Positions 51,655 to 58,533 of a DNA stretch of 64,000 nt are shown in pieces. The notes under the pieces were generated by a model, which saw only the letters and a program-made list of their open reading frames with translations, was not told where the DNA came from and did not search any database. The stretch's first letter is position 1, and each line of letters begins with the position of its first letter. The position numbers and the translations under genes were made by a program. The DNA comes from Paenibacillus sp. RUD330 (GTDB lineage: Bacteria > Bacillota > Bacilli > Paenibacillales > Paenibacillaceae), in NCBI RefSeq assembly GCF_002243345.2, contig NZ_CP022655.2:3288501-3352500 (forward strand), in the 5' to 3' direction.

Positions 51655-52608
51655 GTGGGCATTCAAATCGGTAGAATGTATTTGTTTTTCGCTTTTGCCT
51701 TGGCGGGCACATCCGTCGTCACCGCCCGGCTGCTGTCGGCTTCGCTCGGCATGTTCACCATCTCCTCGGCGAGCCTGGCCATTTTGCTCGCAGGATTGTT
51801 GCCTTTTTATGCCCGGCCGGCTCTAAGGACGATTCGATCCATGCACAGGCAGGATTGGAGGGCGGTCTGGCTCCAGGCGGTATTCGGCATTTTCGGGTTT
51901 CGCATGTTTCTGCTGCTGGGCCTGACGTTGACAAGCGCCGGCGAAGCAGGGATTTTGACCGGTGCCGCTCCGGCTCTGACCGCATGCCTCGCTTATTTCG
52001 TCCTCCGGGAACCGCTGACGGCCAAGGCCGGACTTGGAGTCGGCTGCACTGCGGCAGGAATTGCGCTGCTGCAGGGAATGGGCTTGGGAAGCCACGGCTT
52101 TCCCTTGGCCCATTTGGCCGGCAACCTGCTCATCCTCTGCGCCGTCGCCTGCGAATCCGTCTTCAATGTGCTGTCCCGCAAATCCCGCTCGAATGATGGC
52201 TCGCCCGGAGCGATGGCAGACGCTCATCCCATGGTTCAGACGCTGCTGGTCGGCGCCGCCGCGCTGGCCTTGTGCGCGCTCCCCGCCCTGCTGGAGCATC
52301 CGGTGCGGTCGCTCGGCGTGATCGGGCTTCGGGAATGGCTGGCGCTCGCCTGGTATGGACTGGCCATAACCGCTTTGTCCTACGGCTGCTTCTATGCAGG
52401 CATCAAGCGCTGCGACGCATACACCACCGCTGCTTATGCCGGCTGGATGCCTCTGACGTCCCTGCTCCTGTCCATGCTTCTATTGGGCGAGAAGCCGCCG
52501 CTCGTCCAGTGGCTGGGCGGGGCGCTTGTCATCGGAGGCATGCTGCTGATCGGAAGCAGGGCTGCCCGAGCCGCGGAGAGCAAGGACCCGATTGTCCAGC
52601 AGCTGTAA
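51655..52608 (+). CDS. EamA/DMT family transporter
   Basis: 317 residues, ten membrane helices in two EamA repeats (LFFAFALAGTSVVTARLL and NLLILCAVACESVFNVLSRK begin the halves). The family exports amino acids or related metabolites. A GTG at 51655 with GAAAGGA eight bases upstream is preferred; the ATG at 51625 has no ribosome binding site and nearly coincides with the predicted transcription start. Regulated by the divergent MocR protein, suggesting an amino-acid or vitamin B6-related substrate. Followed by a GC-rich hairpin. Confidence 0.85.
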   Translation: MGIQIGRMYLFFAFALAGTSVVTARLLSASLGMFTISSASLAILLAGLLPFYARPALRTIRSMHRQDWRAVWLQAVFGIFGFRMFLLLGLTLTSAGEAGILTGAAPALTACLAYFVLREPLTAKAGLGVGCTAAGIALLQGMGLGSHGFPLAHLAGNLLILCAVACESVFNVLSRKSRSNDGSPGAMADAHPMVQTLLVGAAALALCALPALLEHPVRSLGVIGLREWLALAWYGLAITALSYGCFYAGIKRCDAYTTAAYAGWMPLTSLLLSMLLLGEKPPLVQWLGGALVIGGMLLIGSRAARAAESKDPIVQQL

Positions 52609-52614
52609 ATAAAA

Positions 52615-52642
52615 GCGGGCCGGCGGGAATCCGCCGGCCTGC
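52615..52642 (+). terminator. Hairpin after the DMT transporter
   Basis: GGCCGGCGG, loop GAAT, CCGCCGGCC. No full T run follows (TGCTTCAGTTGTTT), so a weak or assisted terminator. Confidence 0.6.
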
Positions 52643-52745
52643 TTCAGTTGTTTATGCTTCTATAGGCTCGATTTGCGGATCGGCCGCCAGCCGGTGGAGG
52701 CGCCAGTCTGCACCTCGACGTATCGGACCGTCTCCGCGGCGAGCG

Positions 52746-53009
52746 TTACTCCGGCATGATCCAGACGATTTCGGCAATCCGGACGAAAGCCATCTTTTCG
52801 TGGAGCTGCACGATGACATGGTCGGGCTTGACGCCTGCGACCGTTCCTTCAATCCGTCCTCTGGTCGTCTCCAGAATGACGCATTTTCCTTTGACGGACA
52901 TCAGCGCCTCGACGACGTATGGATTGACGGGAAATACCGTGTGGATTGGATTTGCGGCTTGAGGGGATACGTGCTGAGGCATTTGATAATACAAACTCTT
53001 CACTCCCAC
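52746..53009 (-). CDS. DUF2642 family protein (YuzF-like)
   Basis: 87 residues. The core YVVEALMSVKGKCVILETTRGRIEGTVAGVKPDHVIVQ has the Sm-like beta pattern of DUF2642/YuzF small proteins, common in spore formers and sometimes spore-associated. The start is uncertain: GTG at 53009 (used here), GTG at 53003 or ATG at 52982; none has a strong site. Function unknown. Confidence 0.75.
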   Translation of the reverse strand: MGVKSLYYQMPQHVSPQAANPIHTVFPVNPYVVEALMSVKGKCVILETTRGRIEGTVAGVKPDHVIVQLHEKMAFVRIAEIVWIMPE

Positions 53010-53300
53010 TAGGTTGATACGGCAGTATATGCGTCAGCCTAGCGGAGGTTAACGAATCTTTTGGCTTGCAGAAGCCGTCGTAAGCGGTCCCTTATAGCCC
53101 TTGTTCTCCGTCGATGGCGAACTCGCCGACAGTTTTATCCGCCAGCGCGGCAAAAACAAAAAACTCCTCTCGCAAGGGAGAGGAGCCGTGAACGAGCCGT
53201 TCGCCGCATTTGTTGTGCAGCAACCGAGTCACTATAACAGTTCGTATAAGCAGCCGAATCATGGATAGAACAATGATCTTGGCAAGGTGTCATCAAGAAG
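53010..53300. other. Non-coding gap with tRNA-Leu terminator
   Basis: No gene with a ribosome binding site is seen. The right part holds the tRNA-Leu terminator (separate entry); the left part (53010-53150) shows no recognisable element. Confidence 0.5.
53152..53186 (-). terminator. Terminator after tRNA-Leu
   Basis: Minus strand: CTCCTCTC, a six-base loop, GAGAGGAG, then TTTTTTGTTTTTG. It lies 115 bases past the tRNA 3' end. Confidence 0.85.
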
Positions 53301-53386
53301 TGCCGAGGACGGGGATCGAACCCGTATGGTAGTCACCTACCGCAGGATTTTAAGTCCTGTGCGTCTGCCAGTTCCGCCACCTCGGC
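53301..53386 (-). tRNA. tRNA-Leu (UAA anticodon)
   Basis: 86 bases with a long variable arm, as class II tRNAs have. Acceptor GCCGAGG/CCTCGGC, discriminator A; anticodon loop CTTAAAA with TAA; variable arm GCGGTAGGTGACTACC region; T arm GGGTTCGATCC. The 3' CCA is not encoded. Confidence 0.93.
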
Positions 53387-53494
53387 GTGATGGAGCAATG
53401 CCTGTTTCAAACATTGACGAAGCGTAGCATAACATATTTAGCCAGCGAACGTCAATATAAGAATCGCAAATGTCATTCGATGTCAGCAGGCAAC

Positions 53495-54730
53495 TTACAC
53501 GCTTGCATGCGTTCTCTTGTACAGAACCGGTATCGCCGCTGCGATAAGGATCATGCCCATGAGAGCGGGCGCGGCATGGCCAAGCGATATATAGATCCGG
53601 CCTCCGAGGATAGGCCCGATCATTCGGGCCAAAGCCTGGATCGATTGGCTGCCTCCTTGGATCCTGCCTTGTTCGCTGGCATCGACCGACTTGGAGAGCA
53701 TCCCATTGAAGGAAGGTCCGAAGATCGAATCCCCAAAGCCGAAGATGAACATGCCGGCGATTAAAAGAGGATAGAACGAGAACAAAGCGGATGCAGCGAT
53801 TAGACCATAACCGATTATCTCCGAGACCATCCCCAGAACCGCTATCTGCTTATCGCTGCATTTCTTCAATAGCTTCGGCATGATGAACCCTTGCGATACA
53901 ATGTCCTGGACGCCCATGATGGAGAACATGAGTCCGATTAATACAGGCTTCCAGTTGAACGCATCCAGCGTGAATTGGGAAAAGACGGCCTGCAAGGATC
54001 CGTTCGGTATCCATAGCAAAAAGGCGGAGACCAGCAGCCTGTTCAAGTTTTTCATGGAAAGCAGGCTTGCAAGCTGCGTGAATGGATTCAGTCTTGCCAA
54101 GGCGATCCTGTTCAGCCTCTTCTTCTTGCCAAGGCTTTCGGGCATGAAAAAGAACCCGTACCCGACGTTCAGTACCGTGATCAGGGCTCCAAAGTACATG
54201 GGCACGGAATAACCGAACTTGGCGAGCAATCCGCCCAAAGTCGGCCCGATGACGGTTCCCGCCCCGACAACCGCACTCACCCATCCAAAGTATTTGGTTC
54301 GCTGCTCAGGAGGAATGATGTCGGCAAAATAGGCGAAGATCGTGCTGATGCTTCCGCCTGTCACGCCTTCGATGATGCGCCCGGCAAACAGGATCCATAA
54401 AGCTCCTCCCAGGCCGAAAACGAAGTACCCGATTGCCGAACCCAAAAGGCAGGCCAGAAGCAGTGGACGACGTCCATATCTGTCGCTCAACGCTCCAAGT
54501 GCGGGAGCTGCAAAAAATACGCAGAACGCATATACAGAGGTCAGAAGCGTAACAGCGACCGCTTGCTCTGCCGGACTGCTTGTGTACGGCTGAACTAAAA
54601 ACGGCACGACAGGTGTGATGATGCTGAAGCCGAGTCCGCAAAGAAACACAGAGATGAGACCGAATAACAAGGCATGTTTATCTATCGTTTGGTCGGTGTC
54701 CGGTTCGGGATGTGATTTGGATTCCAACAC
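53495..54730 (-). CDS. MFS transporter, Tet/DHA-like
   Basis: 411 residues, twelve helices. Motif A-like ALGALSDRYGRRPLLLACLLG after helix 2 and GRIIEGVTGGSISTIFAYFADI with GAGTVIGPTLGGLL (motif C, typical of drug-proton antiporters) place it with tetracycline/multidrug efflux proteins. No ATG fits; GTG at 54730 behind AGGGGAG is the best start, at longish spacing. A strong sigma-A promoter covered by two MarR-type boxes lies directly upstream and the marR gene is upstream of that: a regulated efflux pump. Confidence 0.86.
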   Translation of the reverse strand: MLESKSHPEPDTDQTIDKHALLFGLISVFLCGLGFSIITPVVPFLVQPYTSSPAEQAVAVTLLTSVYAFCVFFAAPALGALSDRYGRRPLLLACLLGSAIGYFVFGLGGALWILFAGRIIEGVTGGSISTIFAYFADIIPPEQRTKYFGWVSAVVGAGTVIGPTLGGLLAKFGYSVPMYFGALITVLNVGYGFFFMPESLGKKKRLNRIALARLNPFTQLASLLSMKNLNRLLVSAFLLWIPNGSLQAVFSQFTLDAFNWKPVLIGLMFSIMGVQDIVSQGFIMPKLLKKCSDKQIAVLGMVSEIIGYGLIAASALFSFYPLLIAGMFIFGFGDSIFGPSFNGMLSKSVDASEQGRIQGGSQSIQALARMIGPILGGRIYISLGHAAPALMGMILIAAAIPVLYKRTHASV

Positions 54731-54762
54731 GGGATTGATTTCTCCCCTCGCAAGCCGCAATT

Positions 54763-54816
54763 TTGATTCCTAGGAAACGAAATGATCATATCAAATCTTT
54801 GTTTCCTAGTCAACAA
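54763..54816 (-). promoter_or_regulatory. MFS promoter with two CTAG-centred MarR boxes
   Basis: Promoter on the minus strand: TTGACT (complement of 54808-54813), 17 bases, TATGAT (complement of 54785-54790). Box 1 TTGATTCCTAGGAAACGA (54763-54780) lies just past the -10; box 2 TTGTTTCCTAGTCAACAA (54799-54816) covers the -35. Both have CTAG at the centre and AAC/GTT arms, spaced 36 bp centre to centre. Confidence 0.82.
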
Positions 54817-54825
54817 AATATCGGA

Positions 54826-54876
54826 AATAAAAAAAAACAGCCTGCTCCCCAAAGAGCCAGACTGCTGCCTGCCGTT
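54826..54876 (-). terminator. Probable terminator after marR
   Basis: Minus strand: CAGTCTG and CAGGCTG flank an imperfect stem followed by nine T. It separates marR from the MFS promoter. Confidence 0.5.
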
Positions 54877-55362
54877 TCATTCTTCCATCGTTTTCAGCTT
54901 GATATCCAGATCCTGTTTCTTTATTTCGGCATCCAAATGCTTCCTGTACTTGTCTACGAAGCGGATCATGCTGTCCAGCTGCTCCTCGGTCACCTGCTCA
55001 AATACGGCTTTATCCCGCTCTTGAAACTCTTTGTGCAGGTCCTCATGAATGTTGAAAATGACTTTGCCTTGCTCCGTAAGCCTGAAATAAATTTCTTTTT
55101 TGTTGTCCGGCTTCCGGTAGCTTTCGATAAGGCCTCTTTTCAGAAGCTTTTTCGTCAGCTTGCTTATGGCGCCGCGAGTCATATAGAAGGACTCCGCAAG
55201 CTTGGTCACATTGGAGTCATCATTTTTTTCGATGAATTCGATGCAATGGACTTCCGTCGACGTGAACCCTTTCAGGCTTTCTTCCATTTTGTCCTTATTG
55301 ATCAGAATCATTTTGTTCAGCAAGTCCCTGAACCCCATTATGACCTGTTCTTCTTTGTTCAT
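54877..55362 (-). CDS. MarR family transcriptional regulator
   Basis: 161 residues. Winged helix with STEVHCIEFIEKNDDSNVTKLAESFYMTRGAISKLTKKLLKRGLIE and wing RKPDNKKEIYFRLTEQGK; long helical C-terminus for dimerisation (LDSMIRFVDKYRKHLDAEIKK). GGGAGGGCGG precedes the ATG. The gene for an MFS pump follows with its own promoter overlapped by two palindromic boxes, the likely binding sites. Lys/Glu-rich and AT-rich compared with flanking genes. Confidence 0.88.
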   Translation of the reverse strand: MNKEEQVIMGFRDLLNKMILINKDKMEESLKGFTSTEVHCIEFIEKNDDSNVTKLAESFYMTRGAISKLTKKLLKRGLIESYRKPDNKKEIYFRLTEQGKVIFNIHEDLHKEFQERDKAVFEQVTEEQLDSMIRFVDKYRKHLDAEIKKQDLDIKLKTMEE

Positions 55363-55402
55363 GGACCGCCCTCCCGCCGTCGCCGCATCGATGCCTATAA
55401 AT

Positions 55403-55425
55403 AAAAAAAGCCTTGCTCCGCAAGG
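55403..55425 (-). terminator. Terminator of the tRNA-fMet/tRNA-Ile2 unit
   Basis: Minus strand: CCTTGC, loop GGA, GCAAGG, then CTTTTTTT. It starts about 13 bases after the CCA of tRNA-Ile2. Confidence 0.85.
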
Positions 55426-55438
55426 ATTCAGGTTTCAT

Positions 55439-55515
<77 letters not shown>

Positions 55516-55559
55516 TTTTTGTGTCAAAAAAGGTAAAAAGCCGATCAGGACTGAATAAG

Positions 55560-55633
<74 letters not shown>

Positions 55634-55696
55634 TCGTCCAAAAAAGAAAGGTTCCGTTTGGAACACAAGGATAAATATACAATAAAAGCTTCCCTA

Positions 55697-55748
55697 AAGT
55701 CAACTTCCCAAGTCAACTTCCTAAGCCAGCCTCCCAAGTCAACTTCCT
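55697..55748 (-). repeat. Four 13-bp tandem repeats at a stop codon
   Basis: Plus-strand units AAGTCAACTTCCC, AAGTCAACTTCCT, AAGCCAGCCTCCC and AAGTCAACTTCCT without gaps, 52 bases in all. The last unit runs into the TAG stop of the 54-residue gene at 55747-55911. Units 1, 2 and 4 differ at one position only. Confidence 0.9.
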
Positions 55749-55911
55749 AGGGCAAATACCTGACGCCGTATTTCCCCTTCTTCGACTGGAACACTTCGAT
55801 CTCGCGCGGACATTCATAACCGTAGATCCACCAGTCGTTCTCCATCCGCTTGACCAGGCAGCCGGCTTGGAATTTGCTCTCGTACAGCCTTCCCCAATAA
55901 ATCCAGTTCAT
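55747..55911 (-). CDS. Small hypothetical protein, 54 residues
   Basis: Complete frame from ATG (55911, AAGGAAGGGG upstream) to TAG. Rich in aromatic and charged residues (MNWIYWGRLYESKFQAG, ENDWWIYGYECPREIEVF, KKGKYGVRYLP), no membrane helix. Conserved-looking but not recognised. Its stop codon abuts a tandem repeat. Confidence 0.68.
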   Translation of the reverse strand: MNWIYWGRLYESKFQAGCLVKRMENDWWIYGYECPREIEVFQSKKGKYGVRYLP

Positions 55912-56020
55912 CGGCAAGCCCCTTCCTTTCTCTCTGCTCCTAGTTTACCCCAGCGGACTAGGAAAACATTCCAGCGCCGAGGCAAAAATGAGGGACGCCT
56001 TGCAGCTTGAAGCCGAACGG

Positions 56021-56045
56021 AAAAAAGCGGTCCCGAAGGACCGCT
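56021..56045 (-). terminator. Terminator of the five-gene envelope operon
   Basis: Minus strand: AGCGGTCC, loop TTCG, GGACCGCT followed by six T: a classic tetraloop terminator just past the solute-binding protein gene. Confidence 0.92.
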
Positions 56046-56061
56046 CTCGATGGCTCGATGC

Positions 56062-57645
56062 TTAGCCGTTGCCGGCCGCCGCGTCTACTTTTTCCTTTTC
56101 TGTCGCTGCTCCGCCTTCCGTCGTCGCTCCGCCCTCATCCGTTCCCTTCGGGTTGGCTTTGACCTTCTTGAGCAAGGCGTTGCCCTTGACGGCCCATTCC
56201 TTGACGACTTCCTCCGGCGTCTTCTTGCCGGTCGCCGCTTCCTGGAACAGCTGCTGGCTGATGGAATACATTTCGTTCAGTCCCGGATACTTCGTGTACA
56301 TATCCTGGGCGTTGCTCGTGTCCGGCGGAATCGGCTTCAGCGTATAGAACGCTTTGATGTTGTACTGCATGCCGTCGATCGGCTTAATGAACTCCGCCCG
56401 CGCTGGAATCTCATAAGTGCTGCGGGACTTCAGCTTCGCCCATTCCTTGCTGTTCAGGAACTTGATGAAGTCCCAGGCATCGTCCGCATTCTGAGCCTTG
56501 TTGTTGATGCCGAGCGGCTGGCTGAGGTAGGAGCTGCCCCCGATGCCGGGCTTCTCCTCGAATACCGGCGGCGTCACGACATCCCAGTCCACTGGCGTGA
56601 AGTCCTTGCTCTGCGAGGAGTAGCTGTTGTTGCTCTTCATCTGCGAGATGTAGCCGTAGTCCGCGACGGTCATCGCGATGTTGCCGCTGCCGAACAGATC
56701 GCCTTGGAACGGGTTGTAATTGTTGGCGCCTTCCTTGCTGGCCTTCTCGTATTTCTTGTTCAACGCTTCGCTGAGCTTCTGGTAGCCTTCCTGGTTCGGG
56801 ATGGCCTTGACCTTGTACAGATCGAGAATCGTCTTGATCGCGTTGGACCACGACGAGCCGCTGTCCACGAGCATCTTTTCGGCTTTGTCGTCGAAAACTT
56901 TCAGCTGAAGCGGCTGCACGTAGGTCGAGACGTCGCTGTACAGATCCGATCCGCCCCAGCGGTTGATCGTCATGCCGTAGATCTGGTCCGCGCCTTCGCC
57001 GCCGCTGACTTTGCGGGCGAGGTCGAACACCTGCTGCCAGGTCATGTTGTCCGTCGGCGGCTGCACGCCGGCCTTCTGGAAGATTTTCTTGTTATAGAAG
57101 AGCGCCGAGCTGGAGAATGTCGGAGACAGGACGTAGATCTTGTTGTCGCCGACCGCTTTGATGCCGTCGATCACGGTCGGCACATAGTCGCTGATATCGA
57201 ATTTGTCCTTTGTAATGAGCGGATCGAGCTCCTTGAGCAGGCCGTCCTGCGTCATGCGCGGCAGATTGCTGTAATCGGCGATGACGACGTCGACAGGGTT
57301 CTTGCCCGTCAGCAGCTCCTTGAACTTCTCGTACGGATCGGGCTGCTGCTCGCCGGTCTGGCCCCGCATGTCATTGTAGTTGATCGCATATTCGAACTGC
57401 AGCTCGATATTCTGATGCGTGAATTCGTAGGTGTCCGTGTATTGCTGCCGGATCCACTGCTCCTGATCCGGCGAACCGTACATCATGCCGATCCGCAGCA
57501 CGCGGTTCTCCGGCTTATCCGCCGTTCCCCCGCTGCATGCGCTGAGCACGGCCGATGCCATGACGAGCGACAAGCCGATGGCTGCCGTGCGGCGGATCTT
57601 GCGTCCGGCCTCTTTCTTTGTTGATCGACCCACTTCCATACTCAT
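56062..57645 (-). CDS. Extracellular solute-binding lipoprotein, family 1
   Basis: 527 residues. Signal peptide with lipobox LSAC (Cys37) and then a cluster B/family 1 sugar-binding-type fold (RVLRIGMMYGSPDQEQWIRQ, NPVDVVIADYSNL, NMTWQQVFDLARKVSG, GNIAMTVADYGYI). The C-terminal tail is Gly/Glu/Thr-rich. The ATG overlaps the stop of the preceding ATPase gene by four bases (ATGA), so it is translated with that operon. The usual MalF/MalG-type permeases are absent; its likely partner is the FtsX-type complex of the operon. It may sense or deliver a ligand rather than import sugar. Confidence 0.88.
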   Translation of the reverse strand: MSMEVGRSTKKEAGRKIRRTAAIGLSLVMASAVLSACSGGTADKPENRVLRIGMMYGSPDQEQWIRQQYTDTYEFTHQNIELQFEYAINYNDMRGQTGEQQPDPYEKFKELLTGKNPVDVVIADYSNLPRMTQDGLLKELDPLITKDKFDISDYVPTVIDGIKAVGDNKIYVLSPTFSSSALFYNKKIFQKAGVQPPTDNMTWQQVFDLARKVSGGEGADQIYGMTINRWGGSDLYSDVSTYVQPLQLKVFDDKAEKMLVDSGSSWSNAIKTILDLYKVKAIPNQEGYQKLSEALNKKYEKASKEGANNYNPFQGDLFGSGNIAMTVADYGYISQMKSNNSYSSQSKDFTPVDWDVVTPPVFEEKPGIGGSSYLSQPLGINNKAQNADDAWDFIKFLNSKEWAKLKSRSTYEIPARAEFIKPIDGMQYNIKAFYTLKPIPPDTSNAQDMYTKYPGLNEMYSISQQLFQEAATGKKTPEEVVKEWAVKGNALLKKVKANPKGTDEGGATTEGGAATEKEKVDAAAGNG

Positions 57646-58526
57646 GCTTGTTCCCCCTCTAAAGGCTTTGGTTTCGTAATGATGATGCGCTCCCCGTCGA
57701 ACTCCATGGAAGCCTTGTTGCTGATGCCCAGCGCGGTCAAATATTCCTTCGGCACCTGCAGCCTGCCCGCGCGGTCGACGACCGCGTAAGCTTCGTGAAC
57801 CTCCTGCAGGCCTCCCGCGCCGAATGACGACTCGTCGTCGAGATTCGGGTTGCGGCGAAGGAACTCCGTGCTCGTCAGTCCGTCCCGGATCGCGACGACC
57901 CGGTCCACCTTGCCGGCCAGCGACAGGTCATGGGTGACGATGACGATGGTCAGGCCCAGCTCGCGATTGAGCCGCCGGAAAATGTCCATGATGAGGTCGG
58001 AGGTGCGGCTGTCGACGGAGCCGGTCGGCTCGTCGGCGAGCAGCATCTGCGGCCGGTTGGACAGCGAGATGGCGATCGCCACCCGCTGCTGCTCTCCGCC
58101 CGAGAGCTGATGCAGCTTGTTGTGCATCCGCTCCTTCAGCCCGACCCAATCCAGCAGCTGCTTGGCATAGGGCCGGTCGACCTTGCCGGAGAGCATCATC
58201 GGCATCTCGACATTTTCCAGAGCGGACAAATAAGGGAGCAGATTGCGGGCGTTGTTCTGCCAGATGAAGCCGACCGTATCCCGCTTGTATTTGACGAGCT
58301 GGTCGTCCGTCACCTGGAGCAGATCCCAGGGACCGACCTTGACGCTGCCCGCCGAAGGGCGGTCGAGCCCGCCCAGAATATTGAGCAGGGTCGACTTGCC
58401 GCTGCCGCTGTTGCCGATGATCGCCATGAGCTCGCCGTCCTGTACGCTCAGGTTCAAGCCTTGCAGGGCGACGACCTCGAGATCGTCCGTTTTGTAGATT
58501 TTGACCAGGCCTTCGCATTCGATCAT
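57642..58526 (-). CDS. ABC transporter ATPase fused to AbrB-like domain
   Basis: 294 residues. Residues 1-225 form a LolD/MacB-type ATPase: Walker A GNSGSGKST (38-46), signature LSGGEQQRVA (141-150), Walker B MLLADEPTGS (161-170), His-switch VTHD. After a linker, residues about 246-290 (AYAVVDRAGRLQVPKEYLTALGI) match the SpoVT/AbrB-type swapped-hairpin domain, normally DNA-binding; its presence on a transporter ATPase is unusual. It starts seven bases after the permease gene. Likely energises the FtsX-type permease; the AbrB part may regulate or oligomerise it. Confidence 0.88.
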   Translation of the reverse strand: MIECEGLVKIYKTDDLEVVALQGLNLSVQDGELMAIIGNSGSGKSTLLNILGGLDRPSAGSVKVGPWDLLQVTDDQLVKYKRDTVGFIWQNNARNLLPYLSALENVEMPMMLSGKVDRPYAKQLLDWVGLKERMHNKLHQLSGGEQQRVAIAISLSNRPQMLLADEPTGSVDSRTSDLIMDIFRRLNRELGLTIVIVTHDLSLAGKVDRVVAIRDGLTSTEFLRRNPNLDDESSFGAGGLQEVHEAYAVVDRAGRLQVPKEYLTALGISNKASMEFDGERIIITKPKPLEGEQA

Positions 58527-58533
58527 GATGCCA

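Noticed and set aside
55697-55748. CRISPR-like array
   Set aside because: The units are 13 bases, directly tandem, without spacers, and no cas gene is near.
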